Assembly: GCF_014204835.1 (NCBI RefSeq) | Contig: NZ_JACHMD010000001.1 | Location: 2,108,001 to 2,172,000 of the forward strand | Direction: 5' to 3' | Length of the DNA: 64,000 nt | Source: Microbacterium marinum | GTDB lineage: Bacteria; Actinomycetota; Actinomycetes; Actinomycetales; Microbacteriaceae | Part shown: piece after piece, positions 27,424 through 36,558 of the stretch | How the letters are laid out: the number at the start of each line of letters is the position of its first letter | How positions within the stretch are numbered: position 1 is the stretch's first letter | The notes under the pieces: model-generated | The model's input: only the letters and a program-made list of their open reading frames with translations | Database searches by the model: none | Told to the model about the DNA's origin: nothing | Position numbers and translations under genes: made by a program

Positions 27424-30111
27424 TCATCCTTCCTCGACGGTGCGCAGCGCGCTCCCCGTCGGTGTCCGACGCGATACCGCGAGCGCGATCGCCGTGAGTG
27501 CCGCCGCACTCGCGAGGAATCCGCCGACGCACAGCAGCAGGATTCCCGCATCCGCCGTGTATGCCGGTGCAACGGTCGACCCTGTGAAGGGTCGCAGGTC
27601 GACGGCGGCCATCACCACGAGCGGGATGAGCGCGCCGAAGACCGCCCCCGCCACGAGCGCGGCGGTGGCGGGCGGGCCGACCTCCCATACGACGAGGTCG
27701 CGTGCGACCCGACGTGGTGCGCCGAGCGTTCGCAGCAGGGCCACCACGCGTCGCCGCGGGCCCGAGCCGAGCACAAGCGTCATGGCGATCGCGAAGGACG
27801 CCAGGAGCGCCGCGACAGCGGTCGCCACCGTCAGCGCCGTCCTCACGCCCTGAACCGCGGGTCCGGATCGGGTCTCCGCGTCGACCTGGGCGACCGATTC
27901 GATGCGCGCGGAGGGGCTGACGACACCGCGGACGGCGTCGGAGACGTCAGCGGGCGAAGCTCCGGCGTCGAGCCTCAGAAGCACGGTCCGATCGGAGGGA
28001 TCCTCGCCGAGGACCTCGTCTGCCACACCCGCGTCGATCGCCACCCAGTTGTCGCGGGACCCGGTCGGCGATGGACCACGCGTCACGCCGACGACCTCTA
28101 CGGGTGTAGTGTCCACGCGCACGACGTCGGCGTCGCCGATCGCGTCCGCCACGGCGCCGGAGGCGATGATGGGAACCGCATCCGTCGTCGGGGTATCGAG
28201 CGCGACGCCAGGCGGAAGGAGGCCCGGCCCATCACCCTGCACCTCCCGCACCGCGTCGGATTCGATGACGAACACGGCCGTGGCGATGTCGACCCCGTCC
28301 ATCTCCAGACGCGCCGTCTCCGCGCCCGAGATGCCGGCGACACCGGAGACTCCGGCGACGGCACGCAAGTCGTCGAGCTGCGCCGCAGTGAACAGCGGCC
28401 CGGTGATGCGCACATCCGATCCGACCCGCGCACGCGAGGCCTCTTCGCCGCCGGCGTCGAGGACGGAGAGGAGGATGCCGCTGGAAACCGCGACCGACAC
28501 CCCGACGACGAGCGCGAGGACCGGAGTCGCGCCGATCGTCGGTTCGCGGAGGGCGCGCGCTGCGCCGAGGAAACCGCTGACCTCACTGCTGCGACGTGCA
28601 CGCGCCAGGAGGCGCCGCAGCGGCAGCGGATAGAGACGCAGGGTGAGGACGCATGCCGCAAGCGCCAGCAGGAGGGGCACGGCGGCAAGCAGCAGGTCGA
28701 CCCCGTCGGTGTAGCCCCGCACGGCGAGGAGGGCGAGGGAGATGGCCGCGAGCGCGATCACCGTCCCCTCGAGGAGCAGTCGTGAGCGGGACCCGCGGGT
28801 GCCGAGGTCCGTCCGCGCAGCCCGCTCGGCTGCAGCCGGAGCGAGCGCGGCGAGGATGCCGACGGGGGCGAGTCCCACCGCCGCTGCCGGGAGGAACGCC
28901 ACCAGGGGCGTCGCAGGTCCCGCCGTGACGAGACCGACGGCCGCAGTGACGGCGATCGCTGCGGCTGCGGGCAGCACGGCCCACACGATGCCCTCGGTTG
29001 CGAGCAGGCCGCGCAGCTGTGCGTCGGACGCCCCACGCGCAGACAGCAGCCGCAGGGCGGGGCGACGCGCCTCGAGCACGATGCGGCAGGCAAGGACGAG
29101 GACCGCGATCGACACCCCGACGGGACCGGCGACGAGCATCGCGATCACGCCCAGCGTCGAACGCTGCTGTCCGAGCGCCTGTTCGATCTCGGCGGTCATC
29201 GCCGCCTCGAATCGGACGCCGAGGACGCCGGGACCGTCGGCGCTCTGCCCGAACACCTGACCGGCGGAGGTGAGCCGTCGCAGCGCCGCGACCGCTGCCT
29301 CCGCATTCTGGGCGTCGACGCCACTCGCGTCGACGGGAAACCATGCGTCCGTTCGGGACGCCACCGTGTCGAAGCCCGCAAGATCCGCCAGCGCGGCGGG
29401 GTTCGCGAAGCCAGTCGCGGTGACCTCCCGCGGCGCGTTGCCGTCGTCGAAGACGTTGGGCTCGAGGATCGAGGGCGCGTGCACCCAGAAGTCGCCGTCC
29501 GGATTCTTCGGGACGAAGATCCCGACGAGTGCGATCTCGACGTCGCCATCGACGGTCTCCGTGGTGCGGGTGTCCCCCACCGTCCACTCCATCTGTGTCG
29601 CCGTCGACTCGGAGAGCGCGATCTCCCACCAGCCACCCGAGGACGGGCGTGCGGGGAGCCGCCCATCGACGAGGTCGATCTCGTCCTCGTAGCCCGGCGA
29701 GAAGGCGAACGAGATCAGCCTCGTCCGCGGGTCGACGCTGAGCGGCATGTCTTCCACCCGGGCGACCGCCCGCACGGGCGAGAGCAGTGAGGGCAGGGGC
29801 TCCGCCGCCGTGGAGCGAACCTGCTCACCGGCCGCGAGGAATCCCGCCCAGACCTCCTCAGCGGTGGCATCCGGCTTTGACGAGGCGACCTGCGGGATGC
29901 CCACCGTGGTGGATGTCACATCGCGCACGGTCGCCGACAGGCCGTCCACCCGGTCTCGCACCGTCGCGTCACCGAGCTGGATCAGCGCCACGGGCGCGAG
30001 GCCCGCGAGGAGGGACAGCACCAGGGTCAGCAGGGCGAGCGCCGCGCCACCGGCGGCGCGAGCACGGAGGTGCCGGCGGATCAGCGCGACCGTCGACCAT
30101 CGCGCACTCAT
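27424..30111 (-). CDS. ABC transporter permease, FtsX/MacB type (permease 2)
   Basis: This 895-residue membrane protein has the FtsX layout: an N-terminal helix (LALLTLVLSLLAGLAPVALI), a large extracytoplasmic domain of about 300 residues, three-plus-three helices in the middle region, a second extracytoplasmic part, and a final bundle (FAIAMTLVLGSGPRRRVVAL, LVAGAVFGALIPLVVM, GGFLASAAALTAIALAVS). It is fused-duplicate sized, about twice a simple FtsX. Its ATG overlaps the stop of the other permease (ATGA). Confidence 0.87.
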   Translation of the reverse strand: MSARWSTVALIRRHLRARAAGGAALALLTLVLSLLAGLAPVALIQLGDATVRDRVDGLSATVRDVTSTTVGIPQVASSKPDATAEEVWAGFLAAGEQVRSTAAEPLPSLLSPVRAVARVEDMPLSVDPRTRLISFAFSPGYEDEIDLVDGRLPARPSSGGWWEIALSESTATQMEWTVGDTRTTETVDGDVEIALVGIFVPKNPDGDFWVHAPSILEPNVFDDGNAPREVTATGFANPAALADLAGFDTVASRTDAWFPVDASGVDAQNAEAAVAALRRLTSAGQVFGQSADGPGVLGVRFEAAMTAEIEQALGQQRSTLGVIAMLVAGPVGVSIAVLVLACRIVLEARRPALRLLSARGASDAQLRGLLATEGIVWAVLPAAAAIAVTAAVGLVTAGPATPLVAFLPAAAVGLAPVGILAALAPAAAERAARTDLGTRGSRSRLLLEGTVIALAAISLALLAVRGYTDGVDLLLAAVPLLLALAACVLTLRLYPLPLRRLLARARRSSEVSGFLGAARALREPTIGATPVLALVVGVSVAVSSGILLSVLDAGGEEASRARVGSDVRITGPLFTAAQLDDLRAVAGVSGVAGISGAETARLEMDGVDIATAVFVIESDAVREVQGDGPGLLPPGVALDTPTTDAVPIIASGAVADAIGDADVVRVDTTPVEVVGVTRGPSPTGSRDNWVAIDAGVADEVLGEDPSDRTVLLRLDAGASPADVSDAVRGVVSPSARIESVAQVDAETRSGPAVQGVRTALTVATAVAALLASFAIAMTLVLGSGPRRRVVALLRTLGAPRRVARDLVVWEVGPPATAALVAGAVFGALIPLVVMAAVDLRPFTGSTVAPAYTADAGILLLCVGGFLASAAALTAIALAVSRRTPTGSALRTVEEG

Positions 30112-32492
30112 CGTGCGTCCTCCCCGACCACCGCGTGTCGTGCGCGGCGGGCGACGCCGCCCGCCGCCGCTCCGACGACGACGATCAGACCGACCACGAG
30201 TGCCGCCCCCGCGGCGGCCAGGCCGCCGCCCTCGAAGGCGACCACTCCGCTGACGGCGCCCAGGCCCGGCGTCGTCGCCTGAATGAGCAGCGGCACGATG
30301 AGAGCCGACCCGAGCGCCCCGGCAGCCGCGCCGAGGGCAACGGCGAGGAGGAGGACGACCGTGAGTTCCGTCGCGCGCATCCACGCCTGCTGACGCGCGG
30401 TCACCCCCAGCGCTCGAAGGATCCCCAGGTCGGGATGCCGCGCGTGCGCGAGAGTCCGGGTGATCGCCAGGGCGCCGATGACGGCCAGAACCACCGTCCC
30501 CGCCACGGCGACCCACCACGCACCGGTCAACGCGCCCACGATCGCGGTTCCCGGTCCTGGCTGAGCGGTTCGGACCGCCCTGTCGCCGAGCGCGGCGCTG
30601 ACCGCCCCGGCTGCCCCCGGCGCGGCATCCAACCAGACGGAATTCGGCGGGACGACGGAGGTGCCGCGCTGGAGTTGCGAGACGAGGAGCGATTCGAGCG
30701 GCGCGAAGACGGCGAGGTCGGTCGACGCACCCGGAATCGCGGAGAGGATCCGATCGACGACGGCGTCGACGCGTCGACCGCTCCCCTCGTAACGGAGCGC
30801 GAAAGTGTCGCCGATGGCGAGGCCGAGTCTTTCCGCGAAGGCAGACGTGACGCCGACGGGCAGCGCCGACGATGCGTCGCCGGCAGCGGCCCAGAGCAGA
30901 GACTCCGGACCACCCGCCACCACTGACGTCTCACCGGGGGTCGACAGGGTCTCGCCGCCGACGGCGACGAGTTCGCTGACGGACACGGTGGCCTCTCGGG
31001 TCCCGACCCCCGGTCCCGTGCCGGCGACCAGGGCGAGAACACGCCAAGGCGCTGCGCCCGGCGGGAGCGCCGCCTCGGCGTTGAGGCGCACACCGCCGGC
31101 AACGGGCTCGGGATCTTCGAACCGCAGAGCGATCGTCGCGGGGACGCCGCCGGCGTCGATCACGATCGCAGACAGTCTCACTGCGGGAAGGGGAACGTCC
31201 TGCACCGGCGCCCGGCCCTGGACGTCGATGTCACCTCTCCCGTGAGCCTCTTCTTGCACCGTGGGGGGACCCGTCACCAGAGCCTCGACGCGGATCGCGG
31301 ACGCGCCGTCGCCGAGACCGGGAGCCGCTCCCGGTGTGCTCATCGCCTCGAGGGACGCACGCGCCGACCCGTCGACCATGACACCGGGCACCGCTGCGGG
31401 GAGCGCGATGAGCTCCGCGGACGATGACCCCACCTCGACCGGCTGGATGAGCGCACCCGCCGCGGCCCGGACTCCGGGAACACCGGCTGCGATCTGCACG
31501 AGCTCGGCAGAGGCGGATTGCGGAGCCAGATCGACGCGGACGGGAGCCCCCGCACCCACCGCCGCGGCCGTCGTCGCCTCCGCACGCCACGTGGCGCCGT
31601 ACGCCGCAGCGAACACGGCGCTGCCGGCCGCCAACGAGACGAGAACCACAGCCGCCGCGAAGACCGGCAGACGACGCGAGACCTGCCGGGCCGGCAGCAC
31701 CCACCCGAGACCGCGCCGACGACCGCGCGGCGCAGCCCACCCCACCACGACGGCACCGAAGGCCGCCAGCGCGACCACCGCGGCCGCCGCAAGGATCACG
31801 GCGGGTGCGATCGCGACCACCGGGTCGGCACGCCCGGGTTCCGCCTGCGGCAGCTGCCAGATGACGAGGACCAACGACAGGACGATGACGACGACGCCGA
31901 GGAGGGAGCCGACGGTGCGGGCCCGCGCGGTGCTCGTCCGACCGCCCCCGCCGACGGAGACGACGTACACGCCTGCCAGGACGACGGCGGCGGGAAGGAG
32001 AGCGAACCCCACCGCGTCGAGGGAATCGACGGGAACGCCCGTCGCGAAGGACACCCCGAGCCCGAGGAGAAGCCCGACGGCGACGCCGACCGTGACGAGG
32101 ACGGCGCCCTCGGCGAGATCGATGCTCCTCGCCTGAAAGCGGGACAGCCCGCGCGCCCGAAGCGTGGCGTCCTCGCGTTCGCGCGCGATCGAGACCAGCC
32201 GCGCGACCTGGGCCAGCGCGACGGCGCCCACCAGCACCACGACGACGACGAGCGCGGGCGCGGCGGCCGCTAGTCCGGCGACGCCCACGGCGCCCTCTTC
32301 CGCGTGGACCGCGGGATCGACACCGGCAGGCGGCGACGGGACGACGGCCGTACGCTGGAGCCATGTCACGGTCACGACGATCGTGGCACCCGCCACGGCC
32401 GCCGTCAGCGACGACAGCAGGAGGAGAGGCCGCTGGGCCGTGGCCCTCGCGCGCGCGAGTCGCAGCAGACCGCGCACACGGAGGTCGGACAT
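30108..32492 (-). CDS. ABC transporter permease, FtsX/MacB type (permease 1)
   Basis: This 794-residue permease with the same overall plan is the first gene of the exporter operon. The first helix (RPLLLLSSLTAAVAGATIVV) leads into a central extracytoplasmic region and a C-terminal helix bundle (GTVVLAVIGALAITRTLA, TVVLLLAVALGAAAGALGSA, AAGAALVVGLIVVVGAAAGG) ending in Arg-rich cytoplasmic residues. The ATG at 32492 follows an ATCCGATG context without a strong Shine-Dalgarno. The pairing with permease 2 and two ATPases suggests a heteromeric complex; the transported substrate is unknown. Confidence 0.87.
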   Translation of the reverse strand: MSDLRVRGLLRLARARATAQRPLLLLSSLTAAVAGATIVVTVTWLQRTAVVPSPPAGVDPAVHAEEGAVGVAGLAAAAPALVVVVVLVGAVALAQVARLVSIAREREDATLRARGLSRFQARSIDLAEGAVLVTVGVAVGLLLGLGVSFATGVPVDSLDAVGFALLPAAVVLAGVYVVSVGGGGRTSTARARTVGSLLGVVVIVLSLVLVIWQLPQAEPGRADPVVAIAPAVILAAAAVVALAAFGAVVVGWAAPRGRRRGLGWVLPARQVSRRLPVFAAAVVLVSLAAGSAVFAAAYGATWRAEATTAAAVGAGAPVRVDLAPQSASAELVQIAAGVPGVRAAAGALIQPVEVGSSSAELIALPAAVPGVMVDGSARASLEAMSTPGAAPGLGDGASAIRVEALVTGPPTVQEEAHGRGDIDVQGRAPVQDVPLPAVRLSAIVIDAGGVPATIALRFEDPEPVAGGVRLNAEAALPPGAAPWRVLALVAGTGPGVGTREATVSVSELVAVGGETLSTPGETSVVAGGPESLLWAAAGDASSALPVGVTSAFAERLGLAIGDTFALRYEGSGRRVDAVVDRILSAIPGASTDLAVFAPLESLLVSQLQRGTSVVPPNSVWLDAAPGAAGAVSAALGDRAVRTAQPGPGTAIVGALTGAWWVAVAGTVVLAVIGALAITRTLAHARHPDLGILRALGVTARQQAWMRATELTVVLLLAVALGAAAGALGSALIVPLLIQATTPGLGAVSGVVAFEGGGLAAAGAALVVGLIVVVGAAAGGVARRARHAVVGEDAR

Positions 32493-32605
32493 CGGATCGG
32501 CCCTCCGCGGCTGTCGGCGTGACGTGGACTCTGCCAACCTAACCGACGGCAATCGACAGGCACCGCTGCGCCACGGACGGGCCGCCGGCGGGACGCGTCT
32601 CGTGG

Positions 32606-33526
32606 TCAGTGCGCGCGGGCGGCGTTCTCGGGGGATGCCGCGTCGGGGCCGTCGTGACCGTGACCGCGCAGGCGTGCGATGAGCAGGATGACCCCGACGA
32701 TGATCAATCCGAGTGCGAGCCCCGCGATCGCGGAGACCAGCGTCTCTCCGACCCACACAACGATGGGTCCGAGGTCGTGCAGCAGGTGCTCTACCCCGTG
32801 GAGCAGATCGGTCGTGATGGTCAGACCGACCTCGCCGAGGTTCTCGAGCACGAGGTGACCGCCGACCCAGAGCATGGCAACCGTGCCGATGATGCTGATC
32901 GCGCGGAAGACCGCCGGCATGGAGCGGACGATGCGCGCGCCGTTGTGGCGGACGCGACGCACCGGGCTCTTGGCCATCCGCAACCCGATGTCGTCGATCT
33001 TGACCAGCAGGGCGACCGCCCCGTAGACGATGCCGGTCATGAGCAGAGCGATGACCGCCAGGATCGCCAGCGTCTGCCAGATATCCATGCCCTCTTCGAG
33101 GTTGGACAGCGAGATGAGCATGATCTCGCTGGAGAGGATCAGGTCGGTGCGGATCGCGCCGAACACCAGCTTCTTCTCGTCGCGGGCGCCCTCGTCCTCG
33201 TGACCGTGCGAGAAGCCGAACCACTCCAGCACCTTCTCGGCCCCCTCGTAACACAAGAAGGCGCCTCCGATGATCAGGAGGTACGGCAGGACATCCGGGG
33301 CGAACTCCGTCAGGAGCAGCGCGATCGGGATGATGATGAGGAACTTGTTGGCGATCGAGCCGAGGGCGATCTTGCCGACCACGGGGAGTTCACGTGCGGG
33401 CGTGATGCCCTGCACATACTGCGGCGTCACGGCGGCGTCGTCGATCACGACACCGGCGGACTTCGCCGACGCTTTGAGCGCGGCGCTCAGGATGTCGTCG
33501 ACGACGGCGAGCAGACCAACGGACAT
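32606..33526 (-). CDS. DUF808 family membrane protein (YedI-like)
   Basis: This 306-residue inner-membrane protein has about seven helices and belongs to DUF808. Characteristic blocks are LLAVVDDILSAALKASAKSA, GVVIDDAAVTPQYVQGI, GGAFLCYEGAEKVLEWF and ILSSEIMLISLSNLEEG. Function is unknown. It ends with a short His/Asp-rich hydrophilic tail. It is a stand-alone gene between the ABC operon and glnE. Confidence 0.9.
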   Translation of the reverse strand: MSVGLLAVVDDILSAALKASAKSAGVVIDDAAVTPQYVQGITPARELPVVGKIALGSIANKFLIIIPIALLLTEFAPDVLPYLLIIGGAFLCYEGAEKVLEWFGFSHGHEDEGARDEKKLVFGAIRTDLILSSEIMLISLSNLEEGMDIWQTLAILAVIALLMTGIVYGAVALLVKIDDIGLRMAKSPVRRVRHNGARIVRSMPAVFRAISIIGTVAMLWVGGHLVLENLGEVGLTITTDLLHGVEHLLHDLGPIVVWVGETLVSAIAGLALGLIIVGVILLIARLRGHGHDGPDAASPENAARAH

Positions 33527-33581
33527 TCGACTCCTCCGGGACGGTGACGCGCTTCGCGCCGCGGATCAACAGTAGGCCACG

Positions 33582-36554
33582 TCACCCGTAGAACAGGGAC
33601 TCGAACGCCCGCCGCGCTCGCCGAGCGGTCCGCAGCCAGTCCTCCTCGACCTGTGTGGCCGAGCGGGGCGCATACTCCAGCAGACGGCCGATGCCGTCGA
33701 GCTTCCCTCGGTCGGCCGGGAGGATGTCGCTCGTCTGCCCCGACAGGAGCGTGTTCGCCGATCGCAGTCTGCTCGCCAGCCACCACGCATCGGCCAGGCG
33801 CGTCGCCGCTGTCTCGGACAGCAGGCCGGCGCCGCGCGCGGCATCCAGCGCCGCCGTCGTGGAGGTCGTGCGCAACCCCTCCACCTGTGCGCCGTGCTGC
33901 AGTTGGAGGAGCTGGACGAGCCACTCGACGTCGCTGAGACCGCCCGGGCCGAGCTTGAGATGGCGCGACCGGTCCGCGCCCTGCGGAAGACGCTCGTTCT
34001 CGACCCGCGCTTTGATCCGCTTGATCTCGCGGAGCCCCTGCGGATCCGGTGCCAACGGGTATCGCAGGTCGTCGGCGAGGGCCATGAACGACCCGATGAG
34101 CTTGACGCTGCCGGCGACGCCGCGCGCCCGGAGCAGCGCCTGCGCCTCCCACGACAGCGACCAGCGCCGGTAGTACTCGGCGTAGGCGGCCAGCGAGCGC
34201 GCCATCGGGCCGTTCCGCCCCTCTGGACGGAGACCCGCATCGAGTTCGAACGGTGCCCGATGGTCCTCCGAATGGGTGCGGAGACCCTGCACGATCTTCA
34301 GCGACAGCTCGTGGGCGCGCTGAGGATCCACTCCGTTCGGCTCGTAGACGAACATGACGTCGGCATCCGACCCGAATCCGAGCTCGGCGCCGCCGAACCG
34401 CCCCATCGCGATGACGGCGAAGTCCAGCGCATCGTCCTCGGGTGGAACGACCTCTCGCCACACCGCCCGCAGGGTCGCTTGGATCGTCACCTCGCTGACC
34501 ACGGTCAGCCCCTCCGCGAGCTCGGCGATCGTCAGCTCCCCGAGGAGCGCCCCCAGCGCCAGTCGCAGCAGTTCACGACGCCGGAGGGCACGCACCGAAC
34601 GCATCGCGTCGGAGATCTTCGCGTGACGGGTCTGGATCGCCCGGGCTTCCTGCTGCAGCGCGAATCCGGTCCGAGGACGGAGCTGCTCTGAGGAATCGAG
34701 CCACGCGACCGCCTCGGGAATCCACTCCATCAGGTCGGCGGCATATCGCGACCCCGACAGCACGCGGGTGAGCCGCTCGGCGGCGCCGGATGAGTCCCGG
34801 AGCATCCGGAGGAACCACGGCGTGTCCCCCAGCCGCTCGCTGATGCGCCGGAAGGCGACCAGACCGTAGTCCGGATCGACGCCGTCGGCGAACCACCGGA
34901 TCATGACCGGCATGAGATGACGCTGAATGGTCGCCTTCCGGCTCAGCCCGCTGGTGAGCGCGCCGATGTGGCGCAGCGAGCCTGCGGGGTCCCGGAAGCC
35001 GATCGCCGAGAGCCGGTCGTGAGCGGCCGATGGTGACAGCGCCTGCTCATCGGCGGGGAGGGCAGCGACGGCCGAGAGCAGTGGCCGGTAGAACAGGCGC
35101 ACGTGGATGTCGCGGACCTGCTGCTTGACGGTGTCCCACAACCCCGAAACGCCCGCCGCGTTCGCAGCCAGACCCGACGCGCGCGCCAGAACGCGGAGCT
35201 CGTCGGCACTTTCCGGCATGAGGTGCGTCCGCTGCAGCCGCCGCAGCTGCAGTCGATGCTCGAGCACGCGCAGGGTGCGGTAGTGCTGGCCGAAGGCCGC
35301 GGCATCCGTCCGTCCGATGTATCCCTCCGCGACGAGCGCGTCGAGGGCCGCGAGCGTGCTCCGCTGACGGATCCGGTCATCGGCGAGGCCGTGGACGAGC
35401 TGCAGCAGCTGAACGGTGAATTCGATGTCGCGGATGCCGCCGGGACCCAACTTCAGCTGACGCGGCACCTCGGCGGCGGGGATGTGCTCGGTGACGCGCT
35501 CTCGCATCCGCTGCACGCTGTCCACGAAGTTCTCGCGTGCGCCGCTGGTCCACACCTTCGGGGCGACCGCGGCGCAGTACTCCTCACCCAGAAGCACGTC
35601 ACCGGCGAGCGGCCTGGCCTTCAGCAGGGCCTGGAACTCCCAGCTCTTCGCCCACCGGTCGTAGTAGGAGAGGTGGGATTCGAGCGAGCGCACCAGGGCG
35701 CCCTGCTTGCCTTCCGGGCGGAGGTTCGGATCGACCTCCCACAGGGGCGGCTCCACCTCCACGTCGGCGATGCCCCGCATCGTGAGGGTCGCCAGCCGGG
35801 TGGCGATGTCGATGGCCCGCCCCTCGGAGAGGTCCGTGCCCTCCGCCGCGCCGCCGACGAAGATCACGTCGACGTCGCTGACGTAGTTCAGCTCCCGGGC
35901 GCCGGTCTTGCCCATCCCGATGATCGCGAGTCGCGTCTGGGCGACCTCCTCACGGGGGAACAGCGCCGCAGCGCGGGTCCGCGCGGCACACAGCGCGGCG
36001 TCGAGCGCGGCGCCCGCGGCGTCTGCCAGCGCCGCCGCGACCGGAGCCAGCACGGCCGTCGAGTCGGACGCGGACAGGTCGAAGGCGGCGATACGCGCGA
36101 TGAAGCGTCGATAACGCACGCGCAGGGCGACCCACGCCGACTCATCGGATGCCGCGGCGAAACCGTGCTCGGCAGCGACGGCCTCCTGCAGGCCGTCCCG
36201 CATCTCCGCCGCCGTCGGGAGGCGCTCCCCCGCCCCCTTCAGCGCGTCGAGTTCGTCCGGATGCCGCAGGAAGAACTCGGCGAGTCCGCTCGAGGCTCCG
36301 AGGAGCAGCGACAGCACCCGCGGGGTCTCGCGCAGCGCGCGGCCGAGGGCCGCGGCATCCCGCCTCGCAATCCGCAGCGAGGCGTGGACGGCCCCGTCGG
36401 GGTCCGCCGCCTGCTCGGCACCGGCGACGAGGTGCTCCCGCGACAGATCGACGAGCTCTGCGAGCTCGTCGAGGGCGGCGGAGGACGCCGTCAGGTCGGC
36501 GAAGCCCGCCCGCGCGAGATCGGTGAGGGCCGCGCGCCGCTCGGTCGAGGCCAT
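33582..36554 (-). CDS. glnE: Bifunctional glutamine synthetase adenylyltransferase/adenylyl-removing enzyme
   Basis: GlnE adenylylates and de-adenylylates the tyrosine of GlnA to tune nitrogen assimilation. The 990-residue protein contains two nucleotidyltransferase halves. Their metal sites are GMGKTGARELNYVSDVDVIF in the first half (de-adenylylation) and AMGRFGGAELGFGSDADVMF in the second (adenylylation). Each is followed by a helical domain with the repeated motif LGPGGIRDIEFTVQLLQL or LGPGGLSDVEWLVQLLQL. It is four bases upstream of glnA2 on the same strand, a conserved actinobacterial pair. Confidence 0.95.
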   Translation of the reverse strand: MASTERRAALTDLARAGFADLTASSAALDELAELVDLSREHLVAGAEQAADPDGAVHASLRIARRDAAALGRALRETPRVLSLLLGASSGLAEFFLRHPDELDALKGAGERLPTAAEMRDGLQEAVAAEHGFAAASDESAWVALRVRYRRFIARIAAFDLSASDSTAVLAPVAAALADAAGAALDAALCAARTRAAALFPREEVAQTRLAIIGMGKTGARELNYVSDVDVIFVGGAAEGTDLSEGRAIDIATRLATLTMRGIADVEVEPPLWEVDPNLRPEGKQGALVRSLESHLSYYDRWAKSWEFQALLKARPLAGDVLLGEEYCAAVAPKVWTSGARENFVDSVQRMRERVTEHIPAAEVPRQLKLGPGGIRDIEFTVQLLQLVHGLADDRIRQRSTLAALDALVAEGYIGRTDAAAFGQHYRTLRVLEHRLQLRRLQRTHLMPESADELRVLARASGLAANAAGVSGLWDTVKQQVRDIHVRLFYRPLLSAVAALPADEQALSPSAAHDRLSAIGFRDPAGSLRHIGALTSGLSRKATIQRHLMPVMIRWFADGVDPDYGLVAFRRISERLGDTPWFLRMLRDSSGAAERLTRVLSGSRYAADLMEWIPEAVAWLDSSEQLRPRTGFALQQEARAIQTRHAKISDAMRSVRALRRRELLRLALGALLGELTIAELAEGLTVVSEVTIQATLRAVWREVVPPEDDALDFAVIAMGRFGGAELGFGSDADVMFVYEPNGVDPQRAHELSLKIVQGLRTHSEDHRAPFELDAGLRPEGRNGPMARSLAAYAEYYRRWSLSWEAQALLRARGVAGSVKLIGSFMALADDLRYPLAPDPQGLREIKRIKARVENERLPQGADRSRHLKLGPGGLSDVEWLVQLLQLQHGAQVEGLRTTSTTAALDAARGAGLLSETAATRLADAWWLASRLRSANTLLSGQTSDILPADRGKLDGIGRLLEYAPRSATQVEEDWLRTARRARRAFESLFYG

Positions 36555-36558
36555 GGCC

